Shown in pieces: positions 44,622-51,807 of a stretch of DNA of 64,000 bases; position 1 is the stretch's first letter, and each line of letters begins with the position of its first letter. The DNA is taken from positions 774,187-838,186 of the forward strand of contig JAMPGA010000001.1 of assembly GCA_023664185.1 (NCBI GenBank). Reading direction: 5' to 3'. A program made the translations under genes and the position numbers. This DNA is from Muribaculaceae bacterium. Lineage in GTDB: Bacteria; Bacteroidota; Bacteroidia; Bacteroidales; Muribaculaceae. The notes under the pieces were generated by a model that saw nothing but the letters and a program-made list of their open reading frames with translations, was not told the origin of the DNA and did not search any database.

Positions 44622-45099
44622 CGCTCTCAGGCGGATGTGGCGACGCAGGGGCCATGGCGTGCACTCGCCATATGCCTTCCGTATAGTCACCGAAGTTTTC
44701 AAAGATTCCGGAGCCTATTATGCCTATCCACAGCTTGAGCGTGCTGCCCGAGAAGCGGGTGATGATCCCCGTCGCATCAAACTGCTCTTCAGGCTGATGT
44801 GTGAATTTGCACCGACCCATCTTCATATATCCGACCCTCTGAACGATGCCGAGCTCACAGCCATCCGAGCTGCCGACAGCCGCACAATTATCACCCACGG
44901 CGAGGCTCCGGTGAGCTACAGCCATTCAATGCCCTCACAGATGCCGCCATGCGGGAGTGTGGCCATAATAAGCCGCCCCGACCCCGCTGCTCTCGAGGCG
45001 CTGACCGCAGGGCGCACGTGCGGCATGGTGTTTAAGCATCGGTTTTTTACCGTGATAGTGATGCGCCCCGATCTACCGCCACAGACTTTTGAAATATGA
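44614..45099 (+). CDS. Truncated SAM-methyltransferase-like protein, motif I absent
   Basis: A 161-residue protein. The N-terminus WRRRGHGVHSPYAFRIVTEV with GAYYAYPQLE matches the start of a class I methyltransferase family of Bacteroidetes that is usually about 240-260 long. Where the SAM-binding EIGTGxG would follow, this protein has THLHISDPLND, and about 80 residues are missing overall. It ends in a weak beta-strand pair (SVAIISRP, FFTVIVMRPD). It may be a degenerate or repurposed relative; the family call is from memory of the N-terminal motif. It overlaps xerD by 4 bp. Confidence 0.6.
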   Translation: MLDALRRMWRRRGHGVHSPYAFRIVTEVFKDSGAYYAYPQLERAAREAGDDPRRIKLLFRLMCEFAPTHLHISDPLNDAELTAIRAADSRTIITHGEAPVSYSHSMPSQMPPCGSVAIISRPDPAALEALTAGRTCGMVFKHRFFTVIVMRPDLPPQTFEI

Positions 45100-46013
45100 T
45101 GCTCGACGTAGATAAAGCCCTCAAGGACTACGATCTCTTTCTCATGCTTGAAAAAGGGGTCTCCGACAATACGCGTCTGGGCTATCTCTCAGACCTGCAC
45201 CGGCTCATGGAATGGCTTGTGGAACAGAATATACCCCTGCGGGAGGTGACCCACGAGGTGCTCGAACTCTTTATCGGCGACCTTCATGACCTGGGCATTG
45301 CTCCGCGCACACAGGCCAGGATAGTCTCGGCGATACGCTCGCTGTTCAAATGGCTCGATCGCGAACGGCTGCTCGACACCGACCCCTCGGCACTGATGGA
45401 GACCCCAAAGACCGGTCTGCACCTGCCCGAAGTGCTCACGGTGGAGGAGATTGACTCCATGCTCGACGCCATAGACCCACTGAAAGCCGAGGGTCAACGC
45501 GACAGAGCCATGCTTGAGACGCTCTATGGATGCGGCCTTCGTGTGAGCGAGCTGGTGAATCTGGAAATCTCGAAGATATTTCCCGAAGAGGGGTATCTGG
45601 TGGTGCGCGGCAAGGGCGACAAAGAGAGGATGGTGCCCATGAGCGATGCCTCGATCGAGGAGATAGCCGACTGGCTAAAAGACCGCAACCGTCTCAATGT
45701 CGATCCTGCCGACGGCAACATACTCTTTCTGAACCGTCGCGGACGGCGTCTGACACGCCAGCGGGTGTTTCAGATTGTGCGCGATCTGGCCGAGAATGCC
45801 GGCATACGCAAGACCATCTCTCCACACACCCTGCGCCACTCCTTTGCCACACATCTGCTGGAAGGAGGCGCCAATCTAAGGGCCATACAGCAGATGCTGG
45901 GCCACGAGTCGATAGGCACTACGCAGATATATCTGCACCTCGACCGCTCGGCTCTGCGCGCCGACATTATGGCCTGCCACCCACGCAACAAAATGCGCAA
46001 CAAAGAAAACTAA
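45096..46013 (+). CDS. xerD: Tyrosine recombinase XerD
   Basis: A 305-residue site-specific recombinase of normal length. The N-terminal SAM-like DNA-binding domain is about 1-100. The catalytic set is complete: Arg149 (GLRVSEL), His244 and Arg247 (HTLRHSFATH), His270 (GHESIG) and nucleophile Tyr279 (TQIYLH). With XerC it resolves chromosome dimers at dif; no dif site was seen in this window. The gene is in the def-to-ettA cluster rather than near a mobile element, supporting the chromosomal function. Confidence 0.94.
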   Translation: MMLDVDKALKDYDLFLMLEKGVSDNTRLGYLSDLHRLMEWLVEQNIPLREVTHEVLELFIGDLHDLGIAPRTQARIVSAIRSLFKWLDRERLLDTDPSALMETPKTGLHLPEVLTVEEIDSMLDAIDPLKAEGQRDRAMLETLYGCGLRVSELVNLEISKIFPEEGYLVVRGKGDKERMVPMSDASIEEIADWLKDRNRLNVDPADGNILFLNRRGRRLTRQRVFQIVRDLAENAGIRKTISPHTLRHSFATHLLEGGANLRAIQQMLGHESIGTTQIYLHLDRSALRADIMACHPRNKMRNKEN

Positions 46014-46031
46014 CAAAACCAATCAATACAT

Positions 46032-47717
46032 ATGGCTGACGATAAAAAAGTGATTTTCTCAATGGTGGGAGTCTCCAAGACCTACCCCCCTCAGAAGCAG
46101 GTGTTGAAAAACATCTACCTGTCGTTTTTCTATGGAGCCAAGATAGGCATCATCGGTCTGAACGGCTCGGGCAAATCATCGCTGCTCAAGATCATTGCCG
46201 GCGTTGACAAGAGCTATCAGGGCGAGGTGGTGTTCTCGCCCGGATATTCCGTGGGCTATCTTGAGCAGGAGCCCCAGCTCGATCCCGACAAGACTGTAAT
46301 CGAAGTGGTGCGTGAGGGCGTGCAGCCCATCATGGATCTCCTGGCCGAGTTTGACAAAGTAAACGAGAGCTTTGGCGATCCCGATGTGCTCGAGGATCCC
46401 GACAAGATGGATGCCCTGCTGGCACGCCAGGCCGAGCTTCAGGATAAGCTCGATGCTGCCGATGCCTGGAACATAGACTCCAAGCTCGAGCGCGCCATGG
46501 ATGCCCTGCAGTGTCCCCCCGACGACCAGCCCGTCAATACCCTCTCAGGTGGCGAGCGCCGCCGTGTGGCTCTATGCCGCCTGCTGCTGCAGCAGCCCGA
46601 CATACTTCTGCTCGACGAGCCTACCAACCACCTCGACGCCGAGAGCATCGACTGGCTCGAACAGCACCTGCAGCAGTATCCCGGCACGGTCATAGCCATC
46701 ACACACGACCGCTACTTCCTTGACCATGTGGCCGGATGGATTTTGGAGCTCGACCGCGGCGAGGGTATACCCTGGAAGGGCAACTACTCATCATGGCTCG
46801 ACCAGAAGACCAAGCGCATGGCTCAGGAGGAGAAACAGGCTTCCAAGCGCCGCAAGACTCTGGAGCGCGAGCTTGAATGGGTGCGCATGACTCCCAAGGC
46901 TCGCCAGGCCAAGGGCAAAGCCCGTCTCAGCAGCTACGATCGCCTGCTCAACGAAGATCAGAAAGAGAAGGAGGAACGCCTGGAGATCTTCATCCCCAAC
47001 GGTCCGCGCCTGGGATCGAAGGTGATAGATGTGAAGGGCTTCTCAAAGGCATTCGGCAAGAAGCAGCTTTTCAAGGATCTGAGCTTCTCGCTGCCCCAGG
47101 GAGGCATAGTGGGTGTGATCGGCCCCAACGGTGCAGGTAAGACCACTCTGTTCCGCCTTATCATGGGTCAGGAGACACCCGATGCCGGCACATTTGAGGT
47201 GGGCGAGACCGTCAAGGTGGCCTATGTGGACCAGACCCACCACGATCTGCTGCCCGAGAAGAGCGTCTACGAGGTGATCTCGCAAGGCGTGGAGAGCTTC
47301 CGTATGGGTGGCCGCGATGTGAACGCACGCGCCTATCTGTCGCGCTTCAACTTCACCGGTGCCGACCAGGAGAAGAAGATAGCGGTGCTCTCTGGTGGCG
47401 AACGCAACCGTCTGCACTTGGCCATGGCACTAAAGGAGGAGGGCAATGTGATTCTGCTCGACGAGCCCACCAACGATATCGATGTCAACACCCTGCGCGC
47501 ACTCGAGGAGGGTCTGGAAGACTTTGCCGGTTGTGCGGTGGTTGTGAGTCACGACCGCTGGTTTCTCGACCGCATCTGCACCCACATACTCTCGTTTGAG
47601 GGAGATGGAAATGTGGTGTTCTACGAAGGTTCCTACTCCGACTATGAAGAGTGGAAACGTGCCCGCAACGATGGCAAAGAACCTCCCCGCCGCCGCTACC
47701 GCAAGCTGATGGAATAA
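46032..47717 (+). CDS. ettA: ABC-F protein, energy-dependent translational throttle EttA
   Basis: A 561-residue soluble ABC-F ATPase with two nucleotide-binding domains: GLNGSGKSSL / LSGGERRRVALCR / LLDEPTNHLD and GPNGAGKTTL / LSGGERNRLHLAM / LLDEPTNDID. The arm region near residues 95-140 and the linker LERELEWVRMTPKARQAK match EttA rather than Uup or resistance ABC-F proteins. It binds the ribosomal E site and gates translation according to ATP/ADP ratio. The stop is 4 bp from a MITE-like element. Confidence 0.95.
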   Translation: MADDKKVIFSMVGVSKTYPPQKQVLKNIYLSFFYGAKIGIIGLNGSGKSSLLKIIAGVDKSYQGEVVFSPGYSVGYLEQEPQLDPDKTVIEVVREGVQPIMDLLAEFDKVNESFGDPDVLEDPDKMDALLARQAELQDKLDAADAWNIDSKLERAMDALQCPPDDQPVNTLSGGERRRVALCRLLLQQPDILLLDEPTNHLDAESIDWLEQHLQQYPGTVIAITHDRYFLDHVAGWILELDRGEGIPWKGNYSSWLDQKTKRMAQEEKQASKRRKTLERELEWVRMTPKARQAKGKARLSSYDRLLNEDQKEKEERLEIFIPNGPRLGSKVIDVKGFSKAFGKKQLFKDLSFSLPQGGIVGVIGPNGAGKTTLFRLIMGQETPDAGTFEVGETVKVAYVDQTHHDLLPEKSVYEVISQGVESFRMGGRDVNARAYLSRFNFTGADQEKKIAVLSGGERNRLHLAMALKEEGNVILLDEPTNDIDVNTLRALEEGLEDFAGCAVVVSHDRWFLDRICTHILSFEGDGNVVFYEGSYSDYEEWKRARNDGKEPPRRRYRKLME

Positions 47718-47721
47718 ATCA

Positions 47722-47846
47722 GAATTGAGAATGGAGAGTTGAGAATTTCCAGTCTCGGCTCAGGAACCCTTACTCATCTCAATTGCAGACAATTCGCCCC
47801 TGTATGGGGCGGGGCTCTCAATTCTCAACTCTCCATTCTCAATTCT
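47722..47846. mobile_element. MITE-like element with perfect 27-bp inverted repeats, copy 2
   Basis: Arms 47722-47748 and 47820-47846 are perfect reverse complements (27 bp, AGAATTGAGAATGGAG-type sequence) around a 71-bp centre. The centre holds a GCCCC/GGGGC palindrome at 47796-47810. It fills the convergent gap between ettA and the SIMPL gene, and its right arm supplies two bases of the SIMPL stop codon. It shares its ends with the element at 7096-7435. Confidence 0.65.
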
Positions 47847-48537
47847 AATCTTCCAGATAATATACTATCGTCGATACGACTCTCACTTTCTTTATGAAGG
47901 GGGTTGATGAGTCGGAGTCGTCGATGGAAAACTGACCCTGCGAAGCCGTCTTGATTTTGCCAAGGCGGCTTTCTGAGTCTGCGGCAAACTGTGAGGCTGC
48001 TGCGCGGGCGTTTTTAGTGGCCTCGGCTATCATCTCGGGCTTGATGTCGTTGAGGCCGGTAAACTGATAGTTGATATACGAGTTGGAGAATGGGATTCCC
48101 TCCTTGAGCAGATCGCTCTGGCGGTTGAGAAGCTCGCGCACCTTATCTACCTGCTGTGTGGTGACTGTGACGGTACAGGAGATGGAGTAGTTGTAGTTGA
48201 ACGAGTCGGAGCCATAGCGGTTTGAGGCGCGATCGTAGGTGTCGGGCGGATTCACCGATATTTCGTCGCGCTGTATACCGTTGGAGGTTAGGAAGTTTAC
48301 TATCACTTCGTTGTTATGGTTCACCTTGTCGTAGATGGTCATCAGATCGTTGCCTGCCAGGGAGTAGGTGATAGGCCAGGTCACCAGATTTGCTTTGACC
48401 TCACGTTCGGCCAGGCCGCGCACGGTCACCTCGCGGTCGCGATAAGCAATGTTGTCGATGCCGGCCTTAAGCGTCAGGCCGAGTATAACCACAGAGACAG
48501 CAATCAGCGCCGGAGCAATAATTTTAGATAGGTTCAT
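47845..48537 (-). CDS. SIMPL-domain (DUF541) periplasmic protein
   Basis: A 230-residue exported protein. An N-terminal signal or anchor helix (PALIAVSVVILGLTLKAG) precedes the SIMPL domain: VTVRGLAEREVKANLVTWPI, DRASNRYGSDSFNYNYS and IAEATKNARAAASQFAADS. SIMPL proteins (YggE, BP26) form large oligomeric rings and are linked with oxidative-stress resistance. Its TAG stop overlaps the end of a MITE-like element by two bases. Confidence 0.88.
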   Translation of the reverse strand: MNLSKIIAPALIAVSVVILGLTLKAGIDNIAYRDREVTVRGLAEREVKANLVTWPITYSLAGNDLMTIYDKVNHNNEVIVNFLTSNGIQRDEISVNPPDTYDRASNRYGSDSFNYNYSISCTVTVTTQQVDKVRELLNRQSDLLKEGIPFSNSYINYQFTGLNDIKPEMIAEATKNARAAASQFAADSESRLGKIKTASQGQFSIDDSDSSTPFIKKVRVVSTIVYYLED

Positions 48538-48564
48538 AGTGGGATGGATTATATTTTTGTTATT

Positions 48565-48573
48565 GCAAATATA
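48565..48573 (-). promoter_or_regulatory. -7 box of the SIMPL gene
   Basis: Minus-strand TATATTTGC fits TAnnTTTG, 27 bp before the ATG at 48537; the -33 position is only T-rich. Confidence 0.45.
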
Positions 48574-48652
48574 ACGCTTGTCTACAGAGAAAATCTCTTA
48601 CTGCAGGGAAATTTTTTCGGATAAGGCTACGTCTCAGTATAGGCAGTTGACT

Positions 48653-48781
48653 CATAACCCAACCCTACACTCCGGGTACAGAGCTTCCGTTAATCGACCT
48701 TTTCGAGGCCGTATTCGGCTGGATATCAATACTCCACACCGAGGTGTGGGGCTTTAAGTATATTGACTCTTCGAGACGTTG
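48653..48781. repeat. Hairpin-unit repeat array, copy 3
   Basis: Same order of parts as 32868-32995: CCTACACTCCGGGT unit, ATCGACCTTTTCGAGGC linker, then a CCACACC/GGTGTGG stem (48734-48749) and a TATATTGACTCTTCGAGAC linker. It lies between the queA stop and the SIMPL promoter and, with that promoter, accounts for the 48538-48819 gap. Confidence 0.75.
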
Positions 48782-48819
48782 TCCGAATATGAGGCTTGAG
48801 GCTCTTGGATTTGCAGATT

Positions 48820-50028
48820 TCAGAGGAACAGGCAGGCGTCGCCGTAGGAGAGGAAGCGGTAGTCGCCGTTGAGGGCGTGGTCGTAGACGGTGCGCCATCC
48901 GGGCTGCTCGCCAAGGAAGGCCGAGACGAGCAGTAGCAGGGTGGAGCGGGGCTGGTGGAAGTTGGTCACCATTCCGCTCACCACTCTGTAGGTGTAGCCG
49001 GGAGCTATCATCAGCCGTGTGGAGGCCACAAACGATGGTCCGTCGAAGGTTTTGAGCAGGGCTTCCATGGCCTGGGATACTGTGAGTGTGGGGTGCTCGG
49101 GGGCGTAGGGATACCACTGCGGCAGCTGGTGTGGCTCAAGCCCCTGCGAGGCCATGCACCCCAGATGATAGAGGCTCTCGAGTGTGCGCACCGAAGTGGT
49201 GCCCACGGCTATGACACGGCGGTCGCTTCGGGCCAGCTCCTCGATGAGGGTGCGGGGCACTGAGATGAACTCGCTGTGCATCTCGTGCTCACCGATGGTG
49301 TCAGATTTGACGGGCTGAAAAGTGCCTGCACCAACGTGGAGTGTGAGCTCGCGGCGCTCAATGCCGCGGCGGTCTATCTCCTCGAGAACAGCGGGGGTGA
49401 AATGCAGGCCGGCGGTTGGGGCGGCCACAGAGCCGTCGATGTGCGAGTAGACGGTCTGATAGTCGGTGGAGTCGGTGGCTTCGGTCGGGCGGTTGAGATA
49501 AGGTGGTATGGGTATCTCACCTACGGCTGAGATGATGGATGAGAATGTCACCTCGGGATTGTCCCAGTCGAAGCGTATCACCGAGGCGTTGCCGCGGCGC
49601 CCTGTGCGAGTGGCCAAGAGCTTCACATCCGTTCCGTCGACAGTGACTACTGTATGGAGTGCTCCGTCTTTCCAGCGCTTGCTGTTGCCCACAAAGCAGA
49701 GCCAAGAGCAACCGTCGGTCGAGGCGAAGTTCTGGGCATAGTCGGCAGGGCTTTCGGGCTCGAGACAGAATATCTCTATGAGAGCCCCTGTGGCATCAGC
49801 GCCCTTGCGGAAACGCAGGCGGGCGTTGATGACGCGGGTATTGTTGTAGACCAGCATTGAGTGAGGAGGGAGCAGCGAGGGGAGGGCGTCGAAACGGGTG
49901 TCGACGATGCTTCCGTCGGGCTGTCTCACCAGCAGCAGGCATTTGTCGCGCTCGGCCAGGGGGTGGGAGGCTATGCGCGAGTCGGGGAGAGGATAGTCGT
50001 ATTGGTCGATTCGGATATCCTTGATCAT
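48820..50028 (-). CDS. queA: S-adenosylmethionine:tRNA ribosyltransferase-isomerase QueA
   Basis: A 402-residue QueA. IDQYDYPLPDSRIASHPLAERD, MLVYNNTRVINARL, GSVAAPTAGLHFT, LTLHVGAGTFQPV and TNFHQPRSTLLLLVSAF are its signature segments. It makes epoxyqueuosine on tRNA from preQ1. It is longer than the 345-360 of E. coli or Thermotoga, partly through a loop near residues 100-150. It ends the TPR - barrel - queA operon (5-bp gap from the barrel gene), an odd pairing of tRNA modification with outer-membrane genes. Confidence 0.96.
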   Translation of the reverse strand: MIKDIRIDQYDYPLPDSRIASHPLAERDKCLLLVRQPDGSIVDTRFDALPSLLPPHSMLVYNNTRVINARLRFRKGADATGALIEIFCLEPESPADYAQNFASTDGCSWLCFVGNSKRWKDGALHTVVTVDGTDVKLLATRTGRRGNASVIRFDWDNPEVTFSSIISAVGEIPIPPYLNRPTEATDSTDYQTVYSHIDGSVAAPTAGLHFTPAVLEEIDRRGIERRELTLHVGAGTFQPVKSDTIGEHEMHSEFISVPRTLIEELARSDRRVIAVGTTSVRTLESLYHLGCMASQGLEPHQLPQWYPYAPEHPTLTVSQAMEALLKTFDGPSFVASTRLMIAPGYTYRVVSGMVTNFHQPRSTLLLLVSAFLGEQPGWRTVYDHALNGDYRFLSYGDACLFL

Positions 50029-50033
50029 ACGTG

Positions 50034-51803
50034 TCAGAATTTGTAAGAGGCGCCCACCAGGCCCGTAGCGCCCTGGGTGGGACGTGATCCTATCAGATTC
50101 CAGCGGCGCGAGAGCAGGTTCTCACCGCTCACAAAGAATGTGAGCTTCTTGGTGTATCGCCATGAGGCGGCCAGGCGCAGGTTGGCCACTGTGCCGAGGC
50201 TGATGCGACGGGTGTCGTAATACTGTACAGTTGCATCTCCTGTGGAGGGAGCGGATTTGTATTCATAGAATGCTCTGCCCGAGCGGAGCTCGAATCCGGC
50301 CGATATGGCAAGAGGCTTGAGGGGACGCACGGTGAGCTCGGCGTCGACCACCTGGCGGGCTCTGTCGCGCCATTCATACCAGCCTCTGAACTGCGATGAG
50401 GGGGCTGTGGACCATCCGGCCTTGACGGCTATGTTGCGGCCGTTGTCGTAGCGCAGGTTTACGCCCAGATGATGGCCTTTGAGGTCCAGGCGCTCGAAGG
50501 CCGTGCCGCCGTTGAACACACCGTGTGTAAACACAGGCATAAGCCAGCCGTCGGTGCGGGCGTAGTGGGCGAAGGCCTCGACGGTGAAGTTGAGGAACGG
50601 TCCGAACGACAGGTTGCCCCCCAGATCGTAGAGCAGGCGCGACGACCCGTAGGCCAGCGAGGTGTTCAGGTAGGGGCTCACACCCTCGTAGAGCGAACAG
50701 ACACTGTTGAGCACTGTGCCCCCCTTGCCCGAAAGCTCGATGCCGAAAATCTGCGAGGGCATCCAGGCCAGTGTGACGTCGGGGGCGAAGTTGAGGGCTT
50801 TGCCCGACTTGATGGCCACGTCCATGACGGCGCCGATGGTGACCGAGGTGGTGGATGTGCGGTTTATGAAGCGCGGACGCACCGAGAATATGCCTGATGT
50901 GGCGGCATCGACACTGTGCATGAAGTCATATTTGTAGGGTATGGAGAGGCCGATGTGGTCGCCGGTGTGAAGCATGTTGAGATCGGCGTCGAGAGCCACC
51001 ATCGAGGTTTCGCCCAGAGCCAACGAGCCGGAGGCTCCGACTCCAAACAGATTCTGCGCCACAAGATTCATGTCGTTGAATGTAAGGTCGGAGTACACAT
51101 GATCGCCCCCGGCATGGGTGAAGGCGAAGCGGTTGAATCTGACACGTGCGCTATAGTTGAGCCCCTCGGCCGATGATGAATAGGAGGCGTTGAAGTTGAC
51201 ACGCGATGAGGTGCGCGAGTACATGCCTCTGCCTTCGCCAAAGTCGCTCCAGATGTTGTTGTGGCCGTAGGTATAGTCGAGCCCGGCGTCGAGTATGGCG
51301 CGTGAGCCTATGGTCTGGTGAAGGTCGAGCCCCACGGTGGCGGTGTGGTCGCGCCACAGGGCTTTGCCAGCATTCGGAGGATCGGCAACAAGGTTTGCAT
51401 AGTGTCCGCGGTGATATATGCGGCCGTCATACTGCCCCCAGAGCGAGAGGCGCGTGCGGTCGGTGTCGAGGATGCGGAATCCGGCCGAGATGTCGGCGTT
51501 GAAGAGGGGGAATATTCCGCCGGTGATGTAGCCGCGGGTGTCGGTGGCGGCTTCCGGATCCACCCAAGCCGCGGGCTCGAGGGTGGAGATCACGCCGGGC
51601 ACCCGTGTACTCACCACTTTGGAGCTGTAGGATAGGGCCGGGCGGTTTATGGCCGGGAGTTTAACCTCGGGGAGTATGGTAATGCGGGCGGCTTCACGCT
51701 TGACGGGCGCAGTCTGCTGGTCGACGTCGATGTCCTGGTGCAGAGTCTGCGCGGCTGCGGCCACGGGGAGGGCTGCAAGGAGTGATATGATGAGTTTGCG
51801 CAT
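50034..51803 (-). CDS. Outer-membrane beta-barrel protein (TonB-receptor-like, plug not evident)
   Basis: A 589-residue protein with a signal peptide (SLLAALPVAAAAQ). Most of it consists of alternating strands ending in aromatic residues, typical of large barrels; the last residue is Phe (GASYKF), as needed for BAM recognition. The final strands (KKLTFFVSGENLLSRRWNLIG) resemble TonB-dependent receptor ends. A canonical plug domain is not seen in the first 120 residues. It lies 4 bp after the TPR gene stop, so the two probably act together at the outer membrane. Substrate unknown. Confidence 0.75.
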   Translation of the reverse strand: MRKLIISLLAALPVAAAAQTLHQDIDVDQQTAPVKREAARITILPEVKLPAINRPALSYSSKVVSTRVPGVISTLEPAAWVDPEAATDTRGYITGGIFPLFNADISAGFRILDTDRTRLSLWGQYDGRIYHRGHYANLVADPPNAGKALWRDHTATVGLDLHQTIGSRAILDAGLDYTYGHNNIWSDFGEGRGMYSRTSSRVNFNASYSSSAEGLNYSARVRFNRFAFTHAGGDHVYSDLTFNDMNLVAQNLFGVGASGSLALGETSMVALDADLNMLHTGDHIGLSIPYKYDFMHSVDAATSGIFSVRPRFINRTSTTSVTIGAVMDVAIKSGKALNFAPDVTLAWMPSQIFGIELSGKGGTVLNSVCSLYEGVSPYLNTSLAYGSSRLLYDLGGNLSFGPFLNFTVEAFAHYARTDGWLMPVFTHGVFNGGTAFERLDLKGHHLGVNLRYDNGRNIAVKAGWSTAPSSQFRGWYEWRDRARQVVDAELTVRPLKPLAISAGFELRSGRAFYEYKSAPSTGDATVQYYDTRRISLGTVANLRLAASWRYTKKLTFFVSGENLLSRRWNLIGSRPTQGATGLVGASYKF

Positions 51804-51807
51804 TGTC

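Noticed and set aside
45096..46013. XerD as the integrase of a mobile element
   Set aside because: It is embedded in a housekeeping gene cluster, has canonical XerD length and motifs, and no attachment site repeats flank it.
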